Assembly: GCF_023169945.1 (NCBI RefSeq)
Contig: NZ_AP025591.1
Coordinates: 310,001 to 374,000 of the forward strand
DNA: 64,000 bases
DNA from: Anaeromyxobacter oryzae
GTDB taxonomy: Bacteria; Myxococcota; Myxococcia; Myxococcales; Anaeromyxobacteraceae
Direction: 5' to 3'
Part shown: positions 1 through 8,528 of the stretch, piece by piece
Position numbering within the stretch: position 1 is the first letter of the stretch
Layout: the number at the start of each line of letters is the position of its first letter
Program-made: the position numbers and the translations under genes
The notes under the pieces: generated by a model
What the model was told of the DNA's origin: nothing
What the model saw: the letters and a program-made list of their open reading frames with translations, nothing else
The model's database searches: none

Positions 1-2562
1 CACGGCGACTTCAAGTTCGTGGTCTGGGACCGCGGCGCGGACGCGCCCCGGATGCCGCAGGGCAGCCTCGGCTTCCGGTGGCAGGCGCGGAAGGGCCAGT
101 GGAACCTCCACCTGAAGGACGGCGAGACGGGCGCCCGCATCGCGCCCGTGCTCTCGTTCCTGGAGCGGCACGACGCGGTCCTGCAGGTCGAGCTCCCGGA
201 CTTCGCGGGCGGCCGCACCTGGCGCCGGGGCGTGCCCGTCCGCTGGGTGGAGACGGACCGCGGCCGCGTGGCGGTGGCGACCGTCCTCGACCTGCTCATG
301 GCCCAGCACGGCGTCGGGCGCGGCCTCGCCGGCGAGTACCCGGCGAGCTACGACGACGCCGACGCGCCGTTCACCCCCGCGTGGCAGGAGCGCTACACCG
401 GCGTGCACCGCGACGTGGCGATCCGGCTCGCCCGCGAGTGGGCCGGGACCGCCGAGCGGACCGGAGGCCGGTGCTCGATCGTCATCGGCGCCGGCGTGAA
501 CCACTGGTACCACGCCGACCTCGCCTACCGCGCCGCGCTCACGAACCTGATGCTCGTCGGCGCCGTGGGCCGGAACGGCGCTGGCCTCAACCACTACGTG
601 GGCCAGGAGAAGCTCGCGCCCGTCGCGCCCTGGTCGCAGATCGCGGGCGCCCTGGACTGGGCGCGCCCGCCGCGGTTCCAGAACGCGCCCTCCTTCCACT
701 ACGTCCACTCGGATCAGTGGCGGTACGAGCGCGCCGAGCACGAGCGGCGCCTCGACCCGGCGTCGCGCGGCGGGGCCGACCACACGCTCGACCACCAGAT
801 CACCGCGGTCCGCCGCGGGTGGCTCCCGTTCTTCCCGCAGTTCGACCGGAGCCCGCTCGAGGTCGCGCGCGACGCCCGCGCCGCGGGAGCGGCGAGCGCG
901 AAAGAGATCGTGGACCACGTCGTCGCCGCGCTGAAGGAGGGGACCCTCCGTCTCGCGGTCGAGGACCCGGACGCTCCGGCGGCCTGGCCGCGGGTGTTCC
1001 TCGTCTGGCGCGGCAACGCGCTCTCCTCGAGCGCCAAGGGACACGAGTACTTCCTGCGTCACTACCTCGGGACCCCCGCCCTGTCGGTCGCGGAGGACGC
1101 GGCCGCGTCCGGCGGCGCGCGCGACGTCACCGTGCGCGACGCGCCGGAGGGCAAGCTCGACCTCGTGGTGGACCTCGACTTCCGGATGACCACGACCGGC
1201 CTCCTGTCGGACGTGGTCCTCCCCGCCGCCACGTCCTACGAGAAGGACGACCTCTCCACGACGGACCTGCACTCGTTCATCCACCCGATGCAGGCGGCGG
1301 TGCCGCCCTGCTGGGAGGCGCGGAGCGACTTCGACGCGTTCGCGGCGCTCGCCGAGAAGGTGAGCGCGCTCGCGGCGGTGCACCTCCCGGACCCGGTGGA
1401 GGACGTCGTCGCGACGGCGATCCAGCACGACACGCCGGGCGAGATGGGCGATCCGGAGGCCGGCGACTGGACGACCGGGGCGTGCGCTCCGGAACCCGGG
1501 AGGACGATGCCGGGCCTCGCCGTCGTGACGCGCGACTACGCCGGCCTGGGCCGGCGGTTCCGCGCGCTCGGGCCCCTCGCCCGCGAGCTGGGCATCGGCG
1601 CGCACGGGATCTCCTGGCCGATCGCCGACGTCTGGGACGCGCTCGCCCGCGAGCGGCCCGGCGAGGCCATCGAGGGCCGCGTCCACCCGTCGCTCGCGAC
1701 CGCGCGCGACGTCGCGGAGGTCATCCTCCGGCTCGCGCCGGAGACGAACGGGGAGATGGGCCACCGCGCCTTCGAGGCCGAGGAGCGGAAGACGGGCGTG
1801 CCGCTCGCCGATCTCGCCGCGCCCACCCGCGGGGTCCGCATGACGTTCGACGACCTCGCCGCGCAGCCGCGGCGCGTCCTTCCGAGCCCGTGCTGGACCG
1901 GCGATCCCAGCGGCGGCCGCCCGTACTCCGCCTATGTCCTGAACGTCGAGCGGCGGGTGCCGTGGCGCACCCTCACCGGCCGGGCCCACCTCTACCTCGA
2001 TCACCCCGGGTTCCTCGCCGCGGGCGAGGGGCTGCCCACGTGGAAGCCGCGGCTCGATCCCGAGCACCTGCAGGACCTCCTCGCGACGCACGTGGACGGC
2101 CCGACGCTGACGCTCGCCTTCGTCACGCCGCACGGCAAGTGGAGCATCCACTCGACGTACGGCGACACCGTCCGGATGCTGACACTCTCGCGCGGCCTGC
2201 ACCCGCTCTGGCTCTGCCCCGCGGACGCGGCGCGCGCCGGGATCGCGGACGGCGACTGGGTCGAGGTGGTGAACGACCACGGCGCGGTCGTCACGAAGGC
2301 GGTGGTGAGCGCGCGCGTCCCGCCGGGGATCGCGCTGCAGTACCACGCGCCCGAGCGCACCGTCGCGACGCCCCGGTCGCCGCTCCGCGGCGGACGCCGC
2401 GCCGGGATCCACAACTCGCTCACGCGCATCCGGCTCAAGCCCACGCTGATGCTGGGCGCCTACGGCCAGATCTCGTGGGGGTTCAACTACTGGGGCCCGA
2501 CGGGCACGAACCGCGACAGCTACGTGGTGGTGCGCCGGCTGGAGCGCGCCCCGGAGTACTAG
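1..2562 (+). CDS. narG: Respiratory nitrate reductase alpha subunit NarG (5'-truncated by window)
   Basis: This is the C-terminal part (853 residues) of the molybdenum-bis-MGD catalytic subunit that reduces nitrate to nitrite. The reading frame is open from base 1, so the roughly 350 to 400 N-terminal residues, with the Fe-S cluster and Mo-ligand region, lie upstream. Seen in the sequence: a nucleotide-binding stretch IVIGAGVNHWYHADLAYR followed by HYVGQEKL, the C-terminal GKWSIHSTYGDTVRMLTLSRG-type segment, and an ending GAYGQISWGFNYWGPTGTNRD. All are typical of NarG. The next gene, narH, starts 14 bp downstream after a GAGGAGG ribosome binding site. The family normally acts at the inner face of the cytoplasmic membrane, anchored by NarI. 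Confidence 0.95.
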   Translation, partial: HGDFKFVVWDRGADAPRMPQGSLGFRWQARKGQWNLHLKDGETGARIAPVLSFLERHDAVLQVELPDFAGGRTWRRGVPVRWVETDRGRVAVATVLDLLMAQHGVGRGLAGEYPASYDDADAPFTPAWQERYTGVHRDVAIRLAREWAGTAERTGGRCSIVIGAGVNHWYHADLAYRAALTNLMLVGAVGRNGAGLNHYVGQEKLAPVAPWSQIAGALDWARPPRFQNAPSFHYVHSDQWRYERAEHERRLDPASRGGADHTLDHQITAVRRGWLPFFPQFDRSPLEVARDARAAGAASAKEIVDHVVAALKEGTLRLAVEDPDAPAAWPRVFLVWRGNALSSSAKGHEYFLRHYLGTPALSVAEDAAASGGARDVTVRDAPEGKLDLVVDLDFRMTTTGLLSDVVLPAATSYEKDDLSTTDLHSFIHPMQAAVPPCWEARSDFDAFAALAEKVSALAAVHLPDPVEDVVATAIQHDTPGEMGDPEAGDWTTGACAPEPGRTMPGLAVVTRDYAGLGRRFRALGPLARELGIGAHGISWPIADVWDALARERPGEAIEGRVHPSLATARDVAEVILRLAPETNGEMGHRAFEAEERKTGVPLADLAAPTRGVRMTFDDLAAQPRRVLPSPCWTGDPSGGRPYSAYVLNVERRVPWRTLTGRAHLYLDHPGFLAAGEGLPTWKPRLDPEHLQDLLATHVDGPTLTLAFVTPHGKWSIHSTYGDTVRMLTLSRGLHPLWLCPADAARAGIADGDWVEVVNDHGAVVTKAVVSARVPPGIALQYHAPERTVATPRSPLRGGRRAGIHNSLTRIRLKPTLMLGAYGQISWGFNYWGPTGTNRDSYVVVRRLERAPEY

Positions 2563-2576
2563 GCGAGGAGGACGAC

Positions 2577-4043
2577 ATGGAGGTCCGCGCGCAGCTCGCG
2601 TCGGTGTTCCACCTCGACAAATGTCTCGGGTGCCACACGTGCAGCGTGGTCTGCAAGAACCTGTGGACCGACCGCAAGGGCTCGGAGCACATGTGGTGGA
2701 ACAACGTCGAGACCCGCCCCGGCACGGGGTACCCGCCGCTCTGGGAGGACCAGCAGCGGCACCATGGCGGGTGGGTCCTGGCGGGCGGCGAGCTGCGCCT
2801 CCGGCTCGGGAGCCGGCCGCACGTGCTCGACCAGCTCTTCCAGCCGCCGACGCTGCCGACCCTCGACGATCAGTACGAGCCCTGGACGTACCGGTACGGC
2901 GACCTCCTCGGCGCGGACCCGACGAAGGACCTGCCCACCGCGCGCCCGGTGTCGGCCATCACCGGTCGGCCCATCGATCCGTCGGCGGGGCCGAACTGGG
3001 ACGACGACCTCGGCGGCTCCGCCGTGCACGCCGCCGCCGATCCGAACCTCGCCGCCCTCGATCCCGACGAGCGGCAGGCGCTCCTCGCCTTCGATCGCCT
3101 CGTCTTCTTCCACCTCCCCCGCACCTGCAACCACTGCCTGAACCCGGCGTGCGCCGCGGCGTGCCCGTCCGGCGCGATCTACAAGCGCGGCGAGGACGGC
3201 ATCGTCGTCCTCGCGAAGGAGCGGTGCCGCGGCTGGCGGATGTGCGTCCCGGCCTGCCCCTACAAGAAGACCTTCCACTCGTGGCTCGAGGGGAAGTCGG
3301 AGAAGTGCATCGGCTGCTATCCGCGCCTCGAGAGCGGCGACGCCCCGGCGTGCTTCCACGCGTGCACCGGCCGGATCCGCTACCAGGGCGTCCTGCTGTA
3401 CGACGCCGACGCGGCCGCGCGGGCCGCTCGCGCGCCGGACGAGCGGCTCGTGGACGCGTTCCGCGACGCGCTCCTCGACCCGGCGGATCCGGACGTCGCC
3501 GCGGAGGCGGCGCGCGCCGGTCTCGGTGAGGCGGTCCTCGCCGCGGCGCGCCGGTCGCCCGTCGATCGCTTCGTGCGCGACTGGGAGCTGGCGCTCCCGC
3601 TCCACCCCGAGTTCCGGACGCTCCCGATGGTCTTCTACGTGCCGCCGCTCTCGCCGGTGCGCGCCGTCCGGAGCGACGGGGCCCGGCCGGTGAGCGACGA
3701 CCTCCTCGCCGATCCCGCCGCCCTCCGGATCCCGATCCGCTACCTCGCTTCGCTCTTCGCCGCCGGGAACGAGCGTGTCGTGGTGGACGCGCTGCAGGCG
3801 CTCGCGGCCGTCCGCGCGCACCGCCGCGCGCGCACCGCCGGCGACGTGACGGCGGCGGACGCGGCGCGGCTCCTGCTCGAGGCCGGCCTGGACGAGGCGA
3901 CCGCGGACGCCATCCACCGCCTCACGGTGTTCCCGACGCTCCGGGAGCGCGTGGTCCACCCGCCGCTCGCGCGCGAGGGGGAGGCCGATCGGGACCCCGG
4001 CATCCAGGGGCTCGTGGGGCTCCGGCGCAGGGTGACGTCGTGA
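2577..4043 (+). CDS. narH: Respiratory nitrate reductase beta subunit NarH
   Basis: This 488-residue iron-sulfur subunit passes electrons from the NarI hemes to NarG. Four cysteine groups are visible. The first is CLGCHTCSVVC near residue 19, followed by CNHCLNPACAAAC. The third is CRGWRMCVPAC, where Trp replaces one Cys; this is the known NarH [3Fe-4S] site. The fourth is CIGCYPRLESGDAPACFHAC. Length matches the family. The ATG follows AGGAGG at 2566-2571. Its stop overlaps the GTG of narJ, so translation is probably coupled. Nothing is missing compared with known NarH proteins. Confidence 0.96.
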   Translation: MEVRAQLASVFHLDKCLGCHTCSVVCKNLWTDRKGSEHMWWNNVETRPGTGYPPLWEDQQRHHGGWVLAGGELRLRLGSRPHVLDQLFQPPTLPTLDDQYEPWTYRYGDLLGADPTKDLPTARPVSAITGRPIDPSAGPNWDDDLGGSAVHAAADPNLAALDPDERQALLAFDRLVFFHLPRTCNHCLNPACAAACPSGAIYKRGEDGIVVLAKERCRGWRMCVPACPYKKTFHSWLEGKSEKCIGCYPRLESGDAPACFHACTGRIRYQGVLLYDADAAARAARAPDERLVDAFRDALLDPADPDVAAEAARAGLGEAVLAAARRSPVDRFVRDWELALPLHPEFRTLPMVFYVPPLSPVRAVRSDGARPVSDDLLADPAALRIPIRYLASLFAAGNERVVVDALQALAAVRAHRRARTAGDVTAADAARLLLEAGLDEATADAIHRLTVFPTLRERVVHPPLAREGEADRDPGIQGLVGLRRRVTS

Positions 4044-4573
4044 GCGCGTCCGCGATCATCGCGCCCGAGGCGGCCCGCCTCCTCGCCGAGCTCCTCTCGT
4101 ATCCCACGCCGGACGCCGTGGACCGCGCGCGCCTCGCCGCTTCCGCACTCGCTCCCGAGGTCGCCACGCCCGCGCTCCGGTGCGCGGACGCCCTCCGGGC
4201 CATCGGTCCGGGCGAGGCGGAGGAGCTCTACACCGCGACGTTCGATCTCCGCCCCGCCGCGAGCCCGTACCTGGGCCTCCTGCTCTGCGGCGAGGGCGCG
4301 CGCCGGAACGCCCTCCTCGCCTGGCTCGCCGAGGCCTACGCCGCAGCCGGGCATGCCCCGGGCTCCGAGCTGCCGGACCACGTGGCCGAGGTGCTCCGGT
4401 TCCTCGCCGACGCCGGCGACTCGGACGCCGCGCGCGAGCTCGCCGACCTCGCGCTGCGGCCGTGCGCGCGCCGCCTCGCGGCGGCGCTCCCGGCGGAGAA
4501 CCCGTATCGCGCCGCGCTCGACGCGCTCTGCCGCGCGCTCGGGGCCGGCGGCCCGGAGGAGGTCGCCCCATGA
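4040..4573 (+). CDS. narJ: Nitrate reductase assembly chaperone NarJ
   Basis: A 177-residue helical protein of the TorD/NarJ chaperone family, needed to insert the molybdenum cofactor into NarG before membrane attachment. Support comes from its position between narH and narI, its size, and the sequence LLAELLSYPTPDAV near the N-terminus followed by LYTATFDLRPAASPYLGLLL, which resembles the NarJ core. The GTG start overlaps the narH stop (GTGA), and its own stop overlaps the ATG of the next gene (ATGA). The family is weakly conserved, so the call rests partly on context. Confidence 0.88.
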   Translation: MSASAIIAPEAARLLAELLSYPTPDAVDRARLAASALAPEVATPALRCADALRAIGPGEAEELYTATFDLRPAASPYLGLLLCGEGARRNALLAWLAEAYAAAGHAPGSELPDHVAEVLRFLADAGDSDAARELADLALRPCARRLAAALPAENPYRAALDALCRALGAGGPEEVAP

Positions 4574-6666
4574 CCGACACCGTGCTGTACGCGGCCCTGC
4601 CGTACGCGGCGCTGGTCCTCGCGCTCGCCGGCCTCGGGTTCCGCCTGACCGGCTTCGGGCCTCCGGTGACGGCGCGGTCCTCGATGGTCCTCGAGTCGCG
4701 CGTGCTGTTCTGGGGCGCGCTGCCGTGGCACGTCGCGATCCTCGCCGTGCTGTCCGCGCACGCGCTCGCGTTCCTCGCGCCGGGCCCCTGGGGCCGGCTC
4801 CTCGCGAGCCCCGCGCGCCTGCAGGCGCTCGAGGTGCTCGGGCTCGCGCTCGGGCTCTGGGCCGTCGCGAGCGCGGTGATCCTCCTCGTCCGCCGCCTCG
4901 CCGTGCCGCGGGTCCGCGCGGCGACGACCGCGGTCGACGTCCTCGTGCTCCTGCTGCTGCTCGCCCAGGTCGCGCTCGGCGTCTGGGTCGCGTTCTCGCT
5001 CCGCTGGGGCTCCATCTGGTACCTGCACACGGCGGTGCCGTGGCTCCGCTCGCTCCTCGCGCTGGCGCCGGATCCGTCCTTCGCGACGATGCTCCCGGCG
5101 CCGGTGAAGCTGCACGCCCTGCTCGCGTTCGCGCTCCTCGCCCTCGTCCCGTTCTCCCGCCTCGTGCACGTCGTTACCTTCCCGTTCCGGTTCCCGTTCC
5201 GCCCGCGCGCCGCGCAGGTGTGGACGGCCGAGTCCGGCGTCGCGCTGCCGCGGCCCGTGGCCGCCGCCCTCCGCGAGCGCGCCCTCGAGCCGCAGGTGCT
5301 CCGGGAGTGGGACCCCGAGGTGCCGGCGATCTGGCAGCGGCGCGGCAAGGCGGTCGCGAGGCGGAACCTCTGGATCTCGATCCCGGCGCTGTTCCTCTCG
5401 TTCGCGGTCTGGATGGTCTGGAGCATGGTGGTCGTCCGGCTGCCCGACGCGGGCTTCCGGCTCGGGACGGATCGGCTCTTCTGGCTCGCCGCGCTGCCCG
5501 GGCTCTCGGGCGCGACGCTCCGCGTCTTCTACTCGTTCGCGGTGCCGGTCCTCGGCGGGCGCCTCTGGACGACGCTCACCACGGCCTCGCTCCTCGTGCC
5601 GGCCGTGGGGATCGGGATCGCGGTCCAGGACCCGACCACGCCGTACCCGGTCCTCCTCGCCCTCGCGCTGCTCGCGGGCCTCGGCGGCGGCAACTTCGCG
5701 TCGAGCATGGCGAACATCAGCTTCTTCTTCCCGAAGGCGCTCAAGGGGACCGCGCTCGGCCTCAACGCGGGGCTCGGGAACCTCGGCGTCTCGGCGATGC
5801 AGGTGGTGGTCCCGCTCGTCGTGACGGCGGGCGTCTTCGGCGCGCTCGGCGGCGCCCCGCAGACCTACCTCCGGGACGGGGTGGAGCACCGGGTGTGGCT
5901 CCAGAACGCCGGCTTCGTGTGGGTCCCGTTCGTGCTGCTCTCCACCGCGGCCGCCTGGCTCGGCATGGACGACGTGGCGAGCGCGAAGGCGTCCTTCCGG
6001 GAGCAGGCGGTGATCTTCCGGCGCAGGCACACCTGGCTGGTGTCGTGGCTCTACCTCGGGACCTTCGGCTCGTTCATCGGCTTCTCGGCGGCGCTGCCGC
6101 TCCTCGTGAAGAGCGCGTTCCCGGGCGTGGACCCGGCGCGGTACGCGTTCCTCGGCCCGCTCCTCGGCGCGCTGTTCCGGCCCGTCGGCGGGTGGCTCGC
6201 CGATCGCCTCGGCGGCGCGCGCGTCACGCTCGCGACGTACGTCGCCATGATCGCGCTCGCCCTGGCCGCCGTCGCGTTCCTGCCCCACGGCGGCGTACCG
6301 GGCCGATTCGGGCCGTTCCTCGCGAGCTTCGTCCTGCTGTTCCTCGCGACGGGCGTGGGCAACGGCTCCACTTACCGGATGATCCCGGTGATCTTCGCGA
6401 CGCAGCACGCGCGCGCCGCCGACGGCACGGCGGCGGGGCGGGACCGGGCGCAGCGCGCCGCCACGAAGGAGGCCGCGGCGGTGATCGGGTTCGCCTCGGC
6501 CTTCGCCGCGTACGGCGCCTTCTTCGTCCCGAAGGCCTTCGGGACCTCGCTCGCGCTCACCGGCGGTCCCGTCCCGGCGTTCTTCGGCTTCGTCGTCTAC
6601 TACGCGACCTGCGTCGGCCTCACGATCTGGTTCTACGCGCGCCGCGGGGCGGAGATGCCCTGCTGA
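4570..6666 (+). CDS. narI-narK: NarI-NarK fusion: nitrate reductase cytochrome b subunit joined to nitrate/nitrite transporter
   Basis: A single 698-residue reading frame joins two membrane proteins. Residues 1 to about 215 are NarI. The four heme-b ligands are present as H54, H64, H182 and H200, with the same spacings (10 and 18) as E. coli H56, H66, H187 and H205. A soluble linker of about 50 residues (roughly 215-265) follows. From about 266 to the end is a 12-helix MFS nitrate transporter of the NarK family. Arg318 and Arg537 sit where the two substrate-binding arginines of NarK lie, and both nitrate-signature regions are present (GGGNFASSMANISFFFPKA at 372-390 with GLNAGLGNLG, and GVGNGSTYRMIP at 595-606). 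No stop or frameshift separates the halves. I infer that nitrate uptake and quinol oxidation are physically linked. Confidence 0.93.
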   Translation: MTDTVLYAALPYAALVLALAGLGFRLTGFGPPVTARSSMVLESRVLFWGALPWHVAILAVLSAHALAFLAPGPWGRLLASPARLQALEVLGLALGLWAVASAVILLVRRLAVPRVRAATTAVDVLVLLLLLAQVALGVWVAFSLRWGSIWYLHTAVPWLRSLLALAPDPSFATMLPAPVKLHALLAFALLALVPFSRLVHVVTFPFRFPFRPRAAQVWTAESGVALPRPVAAALRERALEPQVLREWDPEVPAIWQRRGKAVARRNLWISIPALFLSFAVWMVWSMVVVRLPDAGFRLGTDRLFWLAALPGLSGATLRVFYSFAVPVLGGRLWTTLTTASLLVPAVGIGIAVQDPTTPYPVLLALALLAGLGGGNFASSMANISFFFPKALKGTALGLNAGLGNLGVSAMQVVVPLVVTAGVFGALGGAPQTYLRDGVEHRVWLQNAGFVWVPFVLLSTAAAWLGMDDVASAKASFREQAVIFRRRHTWLVSWLYLGTFGSFIGFSAALPLLVKSAFPGVDPARYAFLGPLLGALFRPVGGWLADRLGGARVTLATYVAMIALALAAVAFLPHGGVPGRFGPFLASFVLLFLATGVGNGSTYRMIPVIFATQHARAADGTAAGRDRAQRAATKEAAAVIGFASAFAAYGAFFVPKAFGTSLALTGGPVPAFFGFVVYYATCVGLTIWFYARRGAEMPC

Positions 6667-6759
6667 GGGAGGGGCGGCGCTTCCGGTTCGAGAGCAATCG
6701 AATTCGAGCCGCGCACGAGTTCGGTTCCGTGAGCGCCGTCGCGCCACGCCGCGTTGCGT

Positions 6760-7467
6760 TCAGCCGAACGCCGCCGGCGGCACCTCGTCGACGTCGATGA
6801 GACCCCACCGCCGCCACCCGGTGGAGAGGAGCCACGTCCGCGGCGCGGCGACGGGCGGCGGCTCCGCGACGGCATCCGTTCTCGGCGCCGCGCGGTGTTC
6901 TCCCCGCCACGCCTCGAACCACCGCCCCGAGGAGCACGGGTCGATCCAGCCCGGCTCGACGATGCCCCTGCGGACGTCCGAGTGCCGCCGCGCGTTCTGC
7001 AGCACGTAGCAGAGCGCGTTCCGGACCTCGCGAGGCGTGCGGAGCACGCGCGCGTGGTAGCGGTCGGCCCAGAGCTTCCCGCGCCGCCTCGTCGCGCGGT
7101 TCACCCCGCGGGCGATGCGGATGGAGAGCCCCTGGAGGCCGCGCGAGAGCTCCGACGTCCCCACCGCCTCGCCGACCAGGTGCACGTGGTTCGTCTGCAC
7201 GGAGAAGTGGACGATGCGGACCCCGCCCCCGAGGTTCGCGGCACCGATCGCTGCCTCGACGGCCGCGTACGCGGCCCCGCGCCGGAGGTTCGGCGACCCC
7301 GCGACCGCCCGCATCGTGACGAGCACGGGGAAGCGCGAAGCGAGCGGCGCACGCGCAGCGTGCCGGAGCCTCGCCCCTGGCTTCCGCGGACGCCCCGCCC
7401 CCTTCCGCGCGCCGCCCCAGCTCGTGAACTCGAACGAACGCTGCGCGATCTTCATCGGTCGTGCCAT
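6760..7467 (-). CDS. Y1 (HUH) transposase, RAYT/TnpA-REP type
   Basis: A 235-residue protein of the IS200/IS605-like Y1 transposase superfamily, in the single-gene branch often called REP-associated tyrosine transposases. Seen: a basic GARKGAGRPRKPG segment near residue 20, the HUH motif in HFSVQTNHVHLVGE, the segment GKLWADRYHARVL, and the tyrosine motif LCYVLQNARRH, which holds the likely catalytic Tyr. There is a Pro-rich and Trp-rich tail. No ribosome binding site is obvious, and no flanking left/right ends of an IS200-type element were recognised. A REP-like palindrome lies about 145 bp from its start, which fits the known association of such proteins with short palindromic repeats. Confidence 0.85.
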   Translation of the reverse strand: MARPMKIAQRSFEFTSWGGARKGAGRPRKPGARLRHAARAPLASRFPVLVTMRAVAGSPNLRRGAAYAAVEAAIGAANLGGGVRIVHFSVQTNHVHLVGEAVGTSELSRGLQGLSIRIARGVNRATRRRGKLWADRYHARVLRTPREVRNALCYVLQNARRHSDVRRGIVEPGWIDPCSSGRWFEAWRGEHRAAPRTDAVAEPPPVAAPRTWLLSTGWRRWGLIDVDEVPPAAFG

Positions 7468-7610
7468 CTTGAATTGGGCACTATTCTGCGACGAAGGTCT
7501 GACACGCCGCGCCGGCCAGCGGGTGGGCCTTGCTCCCCGACCACCGCCTTGCGCCGTGGTTCCGAGTCGCGCACACGGTCGGCGCGCGCGTGACGCCCGA
7601 TTTTCCGGCG

Positions 7611-7669
7611 GCCCCCCTCACCCCGGCCCTCTCCCCCCGCTCCGCTTCGCTTCGCGGGGGGAGAGGGGG
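7611..7669. repeat. REP-like palindromic element, copy 1
   Basis: A 14-bp perfect inverted repeat, CCCTCTCCCCCCGC at 7627-7640 and its complement at 7654-7667, closes a 13-nt loop. It is preceded by CCCCCCTCACCCCGG. A near-identical left arm and a shorter right arm occur at 19583-19629, and an unpaired left arm is at about 57427-57442. The repeated head plus hairpin looks like a dispersed REP-type element, and the Y1 transposase next door is a candidate mobiliser. Confidence 0.75.
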
Positions 7670-7759
7670 AATTTGTTTCCGGGGCCCAACCTGGATCGCC
7701 CTCGCCCCTCGCCCGACCCCGCGACTCCGACCCCTCCGGCCCGAAGACCCTTCACCGAA

Positions 7760-7834
7760 GTGTCAGCGATGTCTTGAATGGTATGTGCAACCGGGCCGAC
7801 AGGTGACGTTTTGGACCGGGCTGATGGGTGACAC
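7760..7834. repeat. Possible remnant of a small insertion element (imperfect terminal inverted repeats)
   Basis: GTGTCAGCGAT at 7760-7770 is matched in inverse orientation by ATGGGTGACAC at 7824-7834 (9 of 11 positions). The enclosed DNA has a lower GC content than its surroundings (runs such as GTTTTGG), and the same is true just outside it (GGGGTTTTTCC). It may be a solo remnant of an IS. No coding sequence is visible and no target duplication was recognised. Confidence 0.3.
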
Positions 7835-7931
7835 TCGCCTGGGGTTTTTCCTCGCGGAGGTCGAGGTCACGCAGCTTCGGTCGCGGTCACCTCCTGCGGT
7901 TCAGTTCCGATCGCCGTGAAGCGCTTCGAGC

Positions 7932-8115
7932 GCCCCGCCCCAACCTCGCGCCCCCGCCCCAACCTCGCGCCCCCGCCCCAACCTCGCGCCCCCGCCCCAA
8001 CCTCGCGCCCCCGCCCCAACCTCGCCCCGCCCCAACCTCGCGCCCCCGCCCCAACCTCGCCCCGCCCAACCTCGCGCCCCCGCCCCAACCTCGCGCCCCC
8101 GCCCCAACCTCCACG
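7932..8115. repeat. Minisatellite, 19-bp unit CGCCCCCGCCCCAACCTCG with shorter 14-bp variants
   Basis: About ten copies of a C-rich unit ending CCAACCTCG are arranged head to tail. Most are 19 bp; some lack five bases, giving 14-bp units. The array lies in a gene-free stretch (7468-8528) between the transposase and a lipoprotein gene. One strand is almost free of G tracts and the other has many GGGG tracts. No reading frame across it resembles a protein. Confidence 0.9.
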
Positions 8116-8282
8116 CCCCCCACGGCCACGCCCCGCCCACCCTCCCCCTCTTTGCCCATGTGACCGGCACGCGTTCCGTGTCGGTGTCCAGTACTGCGAC
8201 GTCCGCGCGGCCGGCCGCGCCGAGCGCGGGAGCGCCGTTCCCCTAACCGGCCCCCGGCAAGCTCACTCTCCGTCGGGCACGG

Positions 8283-8467
8283 TCGACGGGCCACGGGCCA
8301 CGGGCCACGGGAGGCGGGGCACGGCCACGGAGGGGCGGGCACGTTTACGGCCACGGCCACGGCCACGGCCACGGCCACGGCCACGGGCTCGGGCTCGGCC
8401 ACGGCCACGACCTCGGCCTCGGCCTCGGCCTCGAGCATCGGCATCGGCATCGGCCTCGAGCCTCGAC
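8283..8467. repeat. Hexamer repeat array (CGGCCA / CGGCCT / CGGCAT / CGGGCT family)
   Basis: First come three copies of the 7-mer GGGCCAC (about 8288-8309). From 8346 to 8467 follow about 20 hexamers that all begin CGG and differ at the last positions: CGGCCA in a run, CGGGCT twice, then CGGCCT, CGGCAT and CGGCCT again. The last unit is about 60 bp before the lipoprotein gene, so the array could affect that promoter. Such tracts are prone to slippage. Confidence 0.9.
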
Positions 8468-8528
8468 CACCGCAACCGGCCTCTCGCGAGGCTCGACGCC
8501 CCCCGCACGCAGAGCTAATCTCCGCCCG

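Noticed and set aside
78..2576. Long plus-strand frame running from inside narG into narH in another frame
   Set aside because: Before 2577 it is Arg/Pro-rich noise; only the part from 2577 is NarH.
2559..3959. 466-codon open frame opposite narH
   Set aside because: Same reason: low-complexity Arg/Glu/Ala sequence, no motif, and fully inside a confident gene.
4336..6747. Long open frame of about 800 codons on the minus strand opposite narI-narK
   Set aside because: It is rich in Arg, Glu and His with no domain, which is the normal shadow of a very GC-rich gene. The plus-strand protein has all family motifs.
7932..8467. Possible CRISPR array in the repeat region
   Set aside because: Units are 6 to 19 bp with no unique spacers of 30 to 40 bp and no cas gene nearby.
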